Shown: piece after piece, positions 1-7,732 of the stretch
Position numbering within the stretch: position 1 is the stretch's first letter
How the letters are laid out: each line of letters begins with the position of its first letter
NCBI RefSeq assembly: GCF_036634175.1
Contig: NZ_JAZIFX010000001.1
Span: forward strand, 2,418,001 to 2,482,000
Source of the DNA: Streptomyces sp. P9-A2
GTDB lineage: Bacteria > Actinomycetota > Actinomycetes > Streptomycetales > Streptomycetaceae
Length of the DNA: 64,000 bases
Reading direction: 5' to 3'
Notes under the pieces: generated by a model
What the model was told of the DNA's origin: nothing
Seen by the model: only the letters and a program-made list of their open reading frames with translations
Databases searched by the model: none
Made by a program: the position numbers and the translations under genes

Positions 1-1
1 C

Positions 2-64
2 TCCGCGGCGCGCCGCGCTGCCAAGAGGCGGCGTGCGGAGGAGCGCGCGATCCTGCGCTCATGA
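2..64 (+). CDS. C-terminal tail of an upstream gene cut by the window edge
   Basis: An open frame enters from the left edge and ends in TGA at 62-64. It encodes about 20 residues rich in Ala, Arg and Glu. Its stop overlaps the ATG of the next gene as ATGA, the coupling seen throughout this prophage, which is the only reason to take it as real. No function can be assigned. Confidence 0.3.
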   Translation, partial: SAARRAAKRRRAEERAILRS

Positions 65-342
65 GCGACGACGACAGCCTCGAGGTGGTCTACGAGTACG
101 TGCGGATCGCCGACCTGGTCGCCGCAGACATTGCGTCCGGCCGGCTTCCGCTCGGCGCCCGGTTGCCGGGTGAGCAGGAACTCGCCGACATGCACGGGGT
201 GAGCGTGAGTACGTCGCGGCGGGTACGGCGTGAGCTGGTGCGGCGCGGCCTTGTGCGGGCGCTACCCGCAAAGGGCACGTTCGTGATCCGGACATCGCCG
301 GTTGACCCCGGGCATGACGAAACGCCCCCGCCCTCCCCGTAA
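61..342 (+). CDS. Small GntR-type winged-helix DNA-binding protein
   Basis: A 93-residue protein consisting of little more than a GntR winged helix. Residues about 12-78 show the family pattern: DLVAADIASGRLPLGARLPG, then EQELADMHGVS and the recognition segment STSRRVRRELVRRGLV, ending in a wing with AKGTFV. There is no C-terminal effector domain; full-length GntR regulators are usually 220-260 residues. AGGAG-like bases lie upstream and the ATG overlaps the preceding stop. It is transcribed toward the late operon and ends in a shared hairpin. Small GntR proteins of this kind are common on Streptomyces phages, plasmids and AICEs. The target is unknown. Confidence 0.75.
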   Translation: MSDDDSLEVVYEYVRIADLVAADIASGRLPLGARLPGEQELADMHGVSVSTSRRVRRELVRRGLVRALPAKGTFVIRTSPVDPGHDETPPPSP

Positions 343-359
343 CAGGGGAGAGCGGGGGC
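324..359. terminator. Hairpin between convergent genes
   Basis: GCCCCCGC plus CCTCCCC pairs with GGGGAG plus AGCGGGGGC across a 6-nt loop, with one interruption. It overlaps the end of the GntR gene and faces the end of the late operon, so it can serve both directions. There is no clear U-tract, as is usual in streptomycetes. Confidence 0.55.
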
Positions 360-382
360 AGTTGTTGGGCGGGGGATGAGAC

Positions 383-421
383 GTCCCGGGCCGGCCTCCC
401 ACCACGGGGCCGGTCCGGGAC
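383..421 (-). terminator. Hairpin at the end of the late operon
   Basis: A long imperfect inverted repeat (GTCCCGGGCCGGCC against GGGGCCGGTCCGGGAC) begins one base after the stop codon at 422-424. It is placed to terminate the roughly 22-kb head-tail-lysis transcript. Confidence 0.5.
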
Positions 422-751
422 TTACACGCCGGTGCGGTAGTAGTCCTCGACATCCTGCGGCGGCGGCGCCGGTGTCCCGCCTCGGTCCGTCACCTGGTCC
501 CGGAGGACGAGCGCCCACCGGCTGATCGACCACAGGACACCGCGGGTGCGGGTCTGTTCCTCGCGCAGCTCGGTGCACTCTTCCTTCAGCCGGTCGACGG
601 ACGCTTGGAGCACAGAGAGGTCGACCTGCTTCGTGTTCGGGGCGGTGGAGATGCGTGCCGCGCTCCGGGTGCCCCGGTAGGTGATGACTCCCATCGTGAT
701 GGTGCCGATGACGCTGATGACCGCCCCGACGACTCCCCAGACACCGTTCAC
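422..751 (-). CDS. Small membrane protein with coiled coil, last gene of the lysis cassette
   Basis: 109 residues. Residues about 5-25 form one hydrophobic segment (VWGVVGAVISVIGTITMGVI). A charged helix follows at about 40-70 (VLQASVDRLKEECTELREEQ) that looks like a coiled coil, then a Pro-rich tail. Its ATG overlaps the stop of the gene upstream. A single membrane anchor plus coiled coil next to a holin and an endolysin suggests an accessory lysis or envelope role, such as a holin partner or spanin-like protein, but this is positional inference only. Confidence 0.65.
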   Translation of the reverse strand: MNGVWGVVGAVISVIGTITMGVITYRGTRSAARISTAPNTKQVDLSVLQASVDRLKEECTELREEQTRTRGVLWSISRWALVLRDQVTDRGGTPAPPPQDVEDYYRTGV

Positions 752-1194
752 CCGGGTCTCCCCTCAGCCGCCTGGCCGAGGTTCCGGGGTGTACCGGCAT
801 CAGGCGGGACTCTCGATGCGCACCAGATCACCCCACAGTGCGATGTGATGTACCAGGCCCACAGCCACAGGCCGCGCGTGTAGTCGCCGCCGATGCCTGC
901 CCAGCTGTAGGCGAACGCCCAGAGCGTCGGCGGGGCGGACGCGGCGACGAAGCCCCAGCGGTCCGGTCCGAAGCGCACCCAGGCGCAGCAGAATGCGGCG
1001 GCGCCGCAGATGATCCAGATCCACGCCCAGTAGCGCAGGGGTGCGAAGTGGAGCAGCAGCTCGAGGCCGCCGGTCGCCGTGGGCGGGTTGAAGATGAACG
1101 ACGCACCGAAGCACACCTTGCCGGCGCCCATGAAGACGAGGAAGGGACCGCGGCGGCCCAGCCGGGTGCTGAGCCGCCGGACCGCCGCGCGCAT
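748..1194 (-). CDS. Phage integral membrane protein with about four membrane segments
   Basis: 148 residues with hydrophobic stretches near 17-37, 55-75, 80-97 and 105-125 and many Trp and aromatic residues (WAWIWIICGAAAFCCAW). The N-terminus is Arg-rich and so probably cytoplasmic. It sits between the holin-like gene and the terminal coiled-coil gene, with stop/start overlaps on both sides (TGATG with the holin, ATGA with the next gene). It could be a second holin or antiholin or a membrane protein of unknown role. I do not recognise a named family. Confidence 0.65.
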   Translation of the reverse strand: MRAAVRRLSTRLGRRGPFLVFMGAGKVCFGASFIFNPPTATGGLELLLHFAPLRYWAWIWIICGAAAFCCAWVRFGPDRWGFVAASAPPTLWAFAYSWAGIGGDYTRGLWLWAWYITSHCGVIWCASRVPPDAGTPRNLGQAAEGRPG

Positions 1195-1460
1195 CAGACG
1201 CTCGGCGCCGAGCTGGCGCTGTTCTTCGCGCCCACCACCCGGGCCGCGATCCCCTTCACCAGCGTCACCACCGCCGCTATGCCGGCGACGGCGACGCTTT
1301 CCCAGAAGGAGGCGGACAGCATGTCGGCCGGTCCTGCGGCGAGGGCGACCGCGCCGGCCGCGCCGAGGAACGTCCAGATGATCCGCTCGATCAGGTCGAC
1401 CGCGTAGGTGCGGGCCGTCTTCACGACAGTCTCGGCGTGGGGCAGGTTGATCTCAGACAT
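1194..1460 (-). CDS. Holin, r1t-like
   Basis: 88 residues beginning MSEINLPHAETVVKTARTYA. There are two hydrophobic segments (about 25-45 and 55-75), the second reading ESVAVAGIAAVVTLVKGIAA. The layout and the FW-x2-VAVAG-like start of the second segment resemble phage r1t-type holins. The short polar tail is normal for a class II holin. It would form membrane lesions that release or activate the endolysin encoded just upstream (2-nt gap). Confidence 0.7.
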   Translation of the reverse strand: MSEINLPHAETVVKTARTYAVDLIERIIWTFLGAAGAVALAAGPADMLSASFWESVAVAGIAAVVTLVKGIAARVVGAKNSASSAPSV

Positions 1461-1462
1461 GG

Positions 1463-2209
1463 TCAGGAACCCTTCTTCTCGAGCGCGGTGACGCGCTTCT
1501 CCAGAGCGGTGAGCCGCTCCTCGGTGGTGGGCTTCGGGGCCGGGGCCGGGGGCTTGGGTGCGGGCGGCTTCGCGCCAGGCGACCAGCTGGCGGGGTGGGT
1601 GAGGCGCTCGGCGACGCGAGTGCGGATGGTGCTGTGCCCGGGGTAGCCCGGGCCGCGCGGGTCGACCTTGCCGGGCTGCCACTCCTCGTGAGCGATGACG
1701 GAGATGGTGCCCTTGCCGTCCTTGTTCCAGCCGTGTTCCCGGAGCACCGCAGCGGAGGCGCGCACGATCGCTTCGACCTGGGCGGCGGGCCAGGGGTCCT
1801 TGCCGTCGCCGAGGTTCTCGCACTCGTAGCCGTAGAAGTGCCGGTTCCCGTCGGTGTTCGACTCGTTGTCCGCGGGGAGGACCTTCTCCGCGATGACTGC
1901 GCGCAGGACGTCGTCGTCGCCCAGGCCGGCGTGGTTGGTCCGGCCGTAGCCGATGAGGTGGACGGTGCCGTCCTTGGTGATGACGCCGTGGCACAGCGGG
2001 CCGGGCAGACCCGAGTAGCCCTTGCGGCAAATGTCGACCGTGCGGGCGGATCCCTGGGTCACGGTGTGGTGGATCATCACCCCATGCACCGGACCGAACG
2101 GGCCCTTGCTGTTGCGGTTGTGGTCGCGCCAGTCGCCGACCTCGACAACCTGCACGCCCTCCGCTTTCAGCGCGGCGATGAACCGGGCAGCGGTCAGCGG
2201 TGTGGCCAT
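1463..2209 (-). CDS. Endolysin: N-acetylmuramoyl-L-alanine amidase (Amidase_2 fold)
   Basis: 248 residues from the ATG at 2207-2209, which has GGAGG 4-5 nt upstream; an ATG five codons earlier lacks this. The zinc-amidase core carries GVMIHHTVT (His47/48), a YGYECEN strand (Glu about 129) and IAHEEWQPGKVDP (His174, Lys181, Asp183), the AmpD/PGRP layout of His-Glu-His-Lys-x-Asp. A Pro-rich linker follows, then a short heptad C-terminus (ERLTALEKRVTALEKK), probably a multimerisation helix rather than a classic wall-binding domain. It cuts the amide bond between MurNAc and the stem peptide at lysis. The holin gene follows at once. Confidence 0.9.
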   Translation of the reverse strand: MATPLTAARFIAALKAEGVQVVEVGDWRDHNRNSKGPFGPVHGVMIHHTVTQGSARTVDICRKGYSGLPGPLCHGVITKDGTVHLIGYGRTNHAGLGDDDVLRAVIAEKVLPADNESNTDGNRHFYGYECENLGDGKDPWPAAQVEAIVRASAAVLREHGWNKDGKGTISVIAHEEWQPGKVDPRGPGYPGHSTIRTRVAERLTHPASWSPGAKPPAPKPPAPAPKPTTEERLTALEKRVTALEKKGS

Positions 2210-2231
2210 GAGGCCTCCAGACATGAGAGAA

Positions 2232-2254
2232 GCCCCGGGCCGGTGGCGCGGGGC
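2232..2254 (-). other. Intergenic hairpin between tail fibre and endolysin genes
   Basis: GCCCCG and CGGGGC form a 6-bp stem around an 11-nt GC-rich loop in the leader of the endolysin gene. Similar hairpins precede other late genes here. It could be an attenuator or an RNA-processing site. Confidence 0.35.
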
Positions 2255-2272
2255 GTGCGGTGAAGTGGGGCG

Positions 2273-4105
2273 TCAGGTCGTGCTGATCGAGGTGATCCAG
2301 ATCAGCCCGGTCGCCGACGCGGCGTAGTTCCTGCCGACGTACACGTACCAGGGCACGCGGAACGCGCTGTCCGTGACGGTGGTGGTCAGGCCGGCGATCT
2401 CCGGCACGGACAGCGTGATCTGCGTCGCCGTCAGCACGATCCGCAGGGTGTAGACGGTGTTCGCGACCAGCGCCGTGCCCGCGGTCGTGTTCGCCAGGTT
2501 GGTCGACGTGCCGGCCGTCTTGCTGTCCTTCCAGATCCTCAAGGACCGGTCATTGCTGATCTGGAAGGTGTAGCCGTCGTGCTTGATGTCGGAGCCGGAC
2601 AGTATGGTCGCCGCGTCGTCGGCGCCGATGTGCACGGAGAACAGGGACCAGCCGGTGCTGCCCGCGGTCGGGAACGAGAACTTCACGTTGATCGTCGTCG
2701 CCGCCGGGGCCGGGGACACCTCGCCGGCGAGCAGCACGACCGCATCCTCGGGCGTGTTGGAGGCGGGCGGCGGCAGCGGGATCCGACCGGAGGCGTCCAG
2801 CACCGGGCGGGCGGCAGCCGAAGGCACGTAGCCGTACCCCCACTGGCCGGTCGAGAAAGTGCTTGTGGTGCGGCGGGGTATGCGGCCGGAGACGTAGCCG
2901 GGGTAGTCGGTGATGATGCCGCGGCAGCCCAGCGCCAGGGCCCGGTCGTGTTCGGTGCGGCGCACGAGGGTGTGCGCCCACACCCCGAGCGGATAGCCCT
3001 GCGCGACCGCGGAGGCGATCTGCGCGTCGGTGCCCGCAATGTCGATGTCCAGCAGATCGGCGCCGGTCGCCTTGACGGTGGCCGGGTTGTCGGTGGCCAT
3101 CTGTGCCGTCGACCGCCACAGGTGCGCCAGACACCCGGTCGCCTTGATGGTCGGCACGATCGCCGTGTTGTTCGTGTTGATGAGCACCGACCGTTCCAGG
3201 CGGCGGGCGAGGATCATCGCGGCGATCTTCTCCACCCCGGCCGCGTTCTTCGCCTCGATGGTCATCACCCGACGGCCGCCGAGTTCGTCGAGGACCTGCT
3301 CGACGGTGTGCAGCGGCAGGTCCGGTGCCTGCGCGGCGAACCAGGTCGACGGGTCCGAGCGGATCAGGCTCCACTGCGCCGCGTTGAACAGCGACACGTT
3401 TCCGGCGGCCTTGGTGGTGCGGTCCACGGTCGAGTCGTGCATCAGCACGGGCGTGCCGTCGCCGATCACCTGGCTGTCGATGTCGAGGACGTCCACCCAC
3501 GGCATCGCCCCGCGCAGCGCCGCGAGGGTGTTCTCGGGGGCTTCGCCGGCGCCGCCGCGGTGTGCGTCGTAGACGATCGGCGGCAGGGTGTCGATGGTGG
3601 CGACGGGAGGCAGCCGGGAGGTGACCGCGGCGATGGCGTCACTGGCGTCGACCCGTGCCGTCCCGGCCTGCTCGAGCGCGGCCTCCGCCGTGGTGGTGGC
3701 GGACGCTGCGGACGCCTGCGCGTTGTTCGCTGCGGTGAGCGCCTCGCCCGCCTGCTCCGCCGCTTCGGTGGCGGTGGCGGCCGCCCCGGTGGCGGCCTGC
3801 AGGGCCTCGGTGGCGACCTCGCGCCCGGACTCGTACCAGGCGACGGTGCGGCCGCCGGTGGCGAGGTACTCGTAGCGGATCTGCGGCCACTCGCACATGA
3901 ACGTGCGGATGGCGCCCGGTGCAGCCGAGTCGGCCGGGTTGGACCGCAGCTGGCCGATTGGGGTGGCGCCGTCCGCCTCGTACAGCTGGGTGACCAGGGC
4001 GCCGCTGACGGCCTCCCGTACCTGCACGGGGTAGTTGGGGACGACGTCGCCGGTGACGGTGGTGAGCACGGCTGACGGGTTGCCGCCGAAGGTGTACAGG
4101 GGCAT
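2273..4105 (-). CDS. Tail fibre / receptor-binding protein with GDPD domain
   Basis: 610 residues in three parts. Residues 1-95 are a virion-attachment-like beta region. Residues 97-165 are an Ala-rich helix that should form a trimeric coiled coil. Residues about 175-410 are a glycerophosphodiester phosphodiesterase barrel with AHRGGAGEAPENT (His182, Arg183, Glu191, Asn192), DIDSQ (Asp208, Asp210) and VLMHDSTVDRTT (His223), plus TIEAK downstream. Residues about 450-610 are a beta-rich, lectin-like end. The usual metal-ligand pair Glu-x-Asp is Asp-x-Asp here. GDPD domains on tails of Gram-positive phages are thought to degrade wall teichoic acid or related polymers during adsorption; that role is inferred. 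Confidence 0.85.
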   Translation of the reverse strand: MPLYTFGGNPSAVLTTVTGDVVPNYPVQVREAVSGALVTQLYEADGATPIGQLRSNPADSAAPGAIRTFMCEWPQIRYEYLATGGRTVAWYESGREVATEALQAATGAAATATEAAEQAGEALTAANNAQASAASATTTAEAALEQAGTARVDASDAIAAVTSRLPPVATIDTLPPIVYDAHRGGAGEAPENTLAALRGAMPWVDVLDIDSQVIGDGTPVLMHDSTVDRTTKAAGNVSLFNAAQWSLIRSDPSTWFAAQAPDLPLHTVEQVLDELGGRRVMTIEAKNAAGVEKIAAMILARRLERSVLINTNNTAIVPTIKATGCLAHLWRSTAQMATDNPATVKATGADLLDIDIAGTDAQIASAVAQGYPLGVWAHTLVRRTEHDRALALGCRGIITDYPGYVSGRIPRRTTSTFSTGQWGYGYVPSAAARPVLDASGRIPLPPPASNTPEDAVVLLAGEVSPAPAATTINVKFSFPTAGSTGWSLFSVHIGADDAATILSGSDIKHDGYTFQISNDRSLRIWKDSKTAGTSTNLANTTAGTALVANTVYTLRIVLTATQITLSVPEIAGLTTTVTDSAFRVPWYVYVGRNYAASATGLIWITSISTT

Positions 4106-4114
4106 GACGGCCTT

Positions 4115-4747
4115 TCAGTCGAGCCAGTAGAAGCCGGAGATGTCGGCCCAGAACACGCCCGCGGTGCCGCCGTCCTGCATGCCGTCCTGGCTGTGCCAGA
4201 CGAGGGAGCCTCTGTTCCCGTTGATGTTGCCGTCCTGGTCGGGGGAGAAGACTTCGACCCGGCCCACGCCGGTCATCGCGTCGCCGGTGAGGCTGCCGCC
4301 GCCCGCCCACATGGCGAGCTGCTTGGGGATGGCCGCGGCGGGCACGCTGCCGAGCCGGACGCCGGCGGCGGGCAGCAGGGTCCCGTCGGCGCGGGCGATA
4401 CGGCCCCGGGTCCACACCCGGCCCTGCCAGATGCGGAGCTGGGGGACGGTCTCCCCGGCGACGTAGCCGGAGGCGAGGGTGACGGGCTGCCAGGCGGGCA
4501 GCGGCTCCCAGAGTGTGATCCACGTGTTCATCGTGGCGCTGGTCTTGATCCAGCTGGTGCCGTTCGGGGTCACGGCGACGGTCCGCGCCGGGGCGCCCGC
4601 CAGCCTCGTGTTGCGGTCGGCCTCGTTGGTGACGTGCTGCCACAGCCGCGGGTCGATCGCGACGGCGAGCTCGGCGAGGTGTCCGGGCGTGGTGGGGCTG
4701 TCGCCGCCGCCCGGGACGGGCAGGGCGGCGTATCCGATGGTCGCCAC
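4115..4747 (-). CDS. Phage tail-tip protein, probable fibre/baseplate component
   Basis: 210 residues with no recognised catalytic motif. The N-terminus MATIGYAALPVPGGGDSPTT and a helix with LAELAVAIDPRLWQHVTNE are the kind of attachment module found before fibre domains in actinophages. The remainder is beta-rich, with Trp and Gly turns (PQLRIWQGRVWTRGRI). It lies between a minor tail protein and the GDPD fibre, 9 nt and 8 nt from them, so a tail-tip role is the most likely reading. Confidence 0.65.
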   Translation of the reverse strand: MATIGYAALPVPGGGDSPTTPGHLAELAVAIDPRLWQHVTNEADRNTRLAGAPARTVAVTPNGTSWIKTSATMNTWITLWEPLPAWQPVTLASGYVAGETVPQLRIWQGRVWTRGRIARADGTLLPAAGVRLGSVPAAAIPKQLAMWAGGGSLTGDAMTGVGRVEVFSPDQDGNINGNRGSLVWHSQDGMQDGGTAGVFWADISGFYWLD

Positions 4748-4755
4748 AGGTGCTC

Positions 4756-5682
4756 CTACGAGAAGGTGATGGTGATCTTGCCGCCGGTCACGGACATGTA
4801 GTCGTTGCTACCGGTCGCGTAGATGGCCAGGCCCCGCGCGGATCCGGAGGCCAGCGCGGCCGCCCAGGACCGCGGCAGGGTCGCGGTGCCCTTCGCGCCG
4901 ACGGACAGGCGCAGCAGGGCCTCGGGCCCGTCGCCGAGGTTGAGCTGACCGGACGGGGGCGAGGCGTGGTTGTGCAGGTACAGGTGGACGGGCCGTTTGG
5001 CGTTGACGCCGGACCCGGTCTTGCGGGTGAACGCGACCTTCATGGACGCCACGGTCTTGCCCGCGCAGGCGGCGCTGATCCGGCTGCCGTAGAACCATGC
5101 CCCCCTGCGGTTGCCGCGGCCGGTCCAGTCGCCCTGCGTCGGCGAGGACGCGTAGTCGTCGGGGCGGCCGCTGCGCCAGGTGCCCGAGGCGGTGGGGGAG
5201 ATGGTGGCCGGGCGGGGGGAGGGCACCGCCGGCGTCTCGGGTGACGGATCGGCGACGGACCCGACCTGAAAGTAGACCTCCAGGCGGCCGTCGACCTTAC
5301 GGACGTGCACCGCGGAGGCGGCCTGCCAGCCCGCTCCTGCCGGGGCGCCGGTGCCGTAGGTCGCCGCCCGCACCACCTGCACGTCGCGGGCGGCTTGGAC
5401 GGCGAGCCGCTCCACGTCGACCTGCTCGGTCTCCGCCGGGTCGTCCCCGAGGCGCCACAGGACGACGGGGACGGCGCCTCGGCGCACGGCCACGATGTCC
5501 CCGGCCTTGCGGTTGCGGTAGGCGTCCGTACACGCCACCTCGTACAGTTCGGCGCCCTGCATGACCAGGTTGACGCGGCCTTCCTCGGTGACGTCGATGA
5601 CCTCCGCACTGACGGTCTGCAGGCCCCCGGCGGCCGCGCCCAGAGAGTCGAGGTCCTTGCCCAGCTGGTCACGGATGCTCAC
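4756..5682 (-). CDS. Minor tail protein with N-terminal OB-like domain
   Basis: 308 residues from a GTG with AGGAGGGTG just upstream. Residues about 22-80 look like a small beta barrel (VSAEVIDVTEEGRVNLVM, then GDIVAVRRGAVPVVLWRL), as in tail-hub proteins that carry an OB fold. A Pro/Ser linker near 145-170 leads to a beta-rich C-terminus, KITITFS at the end. The gene is 1 nt from the upstream minor tail gene. A role in the tail tip or hub is inferred from position and fold pattern. Confidence 0.65.
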   Translation of the reverse strand: MSIRDQLGKDLDSLGAAAGGLQTVSAEVIDVTEEGRVNLVMQGAELYEVACTDAYRNRKAGDIVAVRRGAVPVVLWRLGDDPAETEQVDVERLAVQAARDVQVVRAATYGTGAPAGAGWQAASAVHVRKVDGRLEVYFQVGSVADPSPETPAVPSPRPATISPTASGTWRSGRPDDYASSPTQGDWTGRGNRRGAWFYGSRISAACAGKTVASMKVAFTRKTGSGVNAKRPVHLYLHNHASPPSGQLNLGDGPEALLRLSVGAKGTATLPRSWAAALASGSARGLAIYATGSNDYMSVTGGKITITFS

Positions 5683-5683
5683 G

Positions 5684-6829
5684 TCACACCCTCCTGGTGC
5701 TGGTGCGGGTCTGGCAGGCCATCGACACGCCGCCCAGCGTGTACGGGTTGGAGTCGATCAGGTGCCGCTCCCACACCCCGGCGGCGACTTCGGCCAGGAC
5801 CACGTCGCCCGGCTCCAACGCGGGATTGCACACCGCGGTGAAGGACAGGGAGGCCTGCACTCCGAGGGAGTCGGCCAGTTGCGCGGCCGCCACGTCGCGC
5901 GCCTGGTCCAGGCCGGTGATCAGCGGGGAGGTGTAGCGGCCGGTGCGCACCCGCACGCCGGGCAGTCCGAGCCGCTGCGGTGCCAGCGGATCGGCGACCG
6001 GGTCCGGTCCGGCGTAGGTGATCGACTCGGGGTCGTCGTCCCAGCGGAACACCGGCCCGAGGACCTGGTCGCCGCTGCCGGCGTCGCCGGTGACCGCCCA
6101 CAAATTCCGCAGCCCCTCGGCCGTCTCCTCCTCGGACGGCTCGGCGGTGAACAGCTCTCGAGGGATCTCCCACACCACCGGGTCGGCCAGCGTGGGCACC
6201 GGCGCGAACACCGGGATGCCGCGGGCATCGCAGTACACCTCCGCCCCGAGCGAGGCGGCGATGCCGGTGGCCGTACCGGAGGTGTCGGTGCCGCCGGAGA
6301 CGGCCGCCCACCGGTCCTCGTCGACCACGAACGCCGGCATCACCGTGCCCGCCTTCACCCCGTCACGCCAGGCGATCGGGGAGCCGGGCAGCGCCTCGCC
6401 GAGCAGCTGCTCGGCGCACGCCTGGGCGGTGTCCGGGCCGACGGTGCGGGCGATGGGCAGGCCCGCCCCGCGCACGATGTCCTCGCGGCCCAGCAGGTCC
6501 AGGGACACCCCGAGGCGGGTCCGCTTCAGCCGGTCGACGGCGTAGCGGCCGGCGGGGATCCACTCCACGTCCCGGCGGGGCACCCTGATGCCCTGGAAGA
6601 GGCGGATCTCGGTGGACACGCTGTTGATGCCGTGCCTGCCGCGGGGGGCGTCCAGCAGCTCCACGGATGCCGCGTAGCGGACTTCGGCGGTGCGGTCCGG
6701 GGTGACCTGCCCGGACCCGAAGGCGACCGGCTGCCACGTCTGCCCGCCGTCGTTGGACCACTCCGCGAGCACCGGGCGGGCGGTGGCCTGCCCGAGCGCG
6801 GCCAGCGCGGCCGGGCTGATGGGCAGCAT
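5684..6829 (-). CDS. Minor tail protein (DUF5047-like / tail-associated)
   Basis: 381 residues from the ATG at 6827-6829, which overlaps the previous stop as TGATG. The start, MLPISPAALAALGQA followed by ARPVLAEWSNDGGQTWQ and DRTAEVRYAASVEL, resembles the DUF5047 group of actinophage minor tail proteins. The C-terminal half (DVVLAEVAAGVWERHLIDSN) has the look of a tail-hub beta domain. The order tape measure, distal tail protein, this protein matches the Tal/baseplate-hub slot of siphophages. Confidence 0.7.
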   Translation of the reverse strand: MLPISPAALAALGQATARPVLAEWSNDGGQTWQPVAFGSGQVTPDRTAEVRYAASVELLDAPRGRHGINSVSTEIRLFQGIRVPRRDVEWIPAGRYAVDRLKRTRLGVSLDLLGREDIVRGAGLPIARTVGPDTAQACAEQLLGEALPGSPIAWRDGVKAGTVMPAFVVDEDRWAAVSGGTDTSGTATGIAASLGAEVYCDARGIPVFAPVPTLADPVVWEIPRELFTAEPSEEETAEGLRNLWAVTGDAGSGDQVLGPVFRWDDDPESITYAGPDPVADPLAPQRLGLPGVRVRTGRYTSPLITGLDQARDVAAAQLADSLGVQASLSFTAVCNPALEPGDVVLAEVAAGVWERHLIDSNPYTLGGVSMACQTRTSTRRV

Positions 6830-7722
6830 CAGGTCACCACGCCGTTCGTCGCCAGCGCCACATAGCTGGAGTAGGAGGCCGTGACGGCGTCGTAGGTGGC
6901 GAACGCCGCGGCCATGGCGTCGTAGGACCAGCCCGGGGCCCGCATCGGCTGCCCGGCCGTCGCGGGCCGCTCGATGGGCACGATGTCGAACGTGACCGTG
7001 TAGCCCCCGGTGCTGCCCAGCTTGCCGGTGGCCTTCTCTCCCACCTCCCCGGGCACGAAGTAGCGGTCCGGGATCCGGTAGCCGGGCCGCACCTGCGCCA
7101 GCAGCACCCCGGAGCGGATCAGCCGGCGGAATTGGGCGATGTCCGCGGCGAGGACGTCCACCGAGACCTGCTCGGACGGCGCGGCCGCGGTGTCGTAGGC
7201 GATGGCCGCATACGGGCTGCCGGTGCGGTCCGCAGCCTCCTGCCGGGCGGCGCTGCTGGTGCCCTGGGCGGGCCCGTACATCACCCGCATGGACAGGCCC
7301 GGCTCCTCGAGGGACTTCAGCCACAGGTCCTTCGTCTGCGCCGGCGCCGGGGCGGGCACCACCAGCCCGAGCGACGACGTCGGCCCCCAACTGCCGTCCG
7401 CGTACTGCGGGCGGGCGGTGTAGGCGACCGCGCCCCCCAGCGGCGGCTCGTGGTCGTAGGCCTGCCCGACGCCGTCCAGCGCCCACGCCAGATCTGCCGA
7501 GCGGACCGGGACCGGCGTGCTGCCGCCCGGATCCTGCCGGGTGATGAGGGTCTTCACCACCTGGCCGGCGTTCGGCAGCGGCACCGGCCCGCCCGGATAG
7601 TTGACGCCCAGGTAGACGCCCGCCCACTGGTCATCGACGACCGCGGTCAGCCAGCCGTCCGGACTGGTGATCGTGGTGGGCGGGGTGATCTGCGGCGCCG
7701 ACGGATCCACGATCATCGGCAT
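6829..7722 (-). CDS. Distal-tail-like minor tail protein
   Basis: 297 residues. It is the first gene after the tape measure, 10 nt away, the usual place of the distal tail (Dit) protein that joins tube and tip. Visible features are an N-terminal Pro-rich segment, a beta-rich centre (YTARPQYADGSWGPTSSL) and an Ala/Tyr-rich C-terminal helix (AMAAAFATYDAVTASYSSYV). No catalytic motif is seen. The assignment rests on synteny. Confidence 0.65.
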   Translation of the reverse strand: MPMIVDPSAPQITPPTTITSPDGWLTAVVDDQWAGVYLGVNYPGGPVPLPNAGQVVKTLITRQDPGGSTPVPVRSADLAWALDGVGQAYDHEPPLGGAVAYTARPQYADGSWGPTSSLGLVVPAPAPAQTKDLWLKSLEEPGLSMRVMYGPAQGTSSAARQEAADRTGSPYAAIAYDTAAAPSEQVSVDVLAADIAQFRRLIRSGVLLAQVRPGYRIPDRYFVPGEVGEKATGKLGSTGGYTVTFDIVPIERPATAGQPMRAPGWSYDAMAAAFATYDAVTASYSSYVALATNGVVT

Positions 7723-7732
7723 GGCTGCCCCC

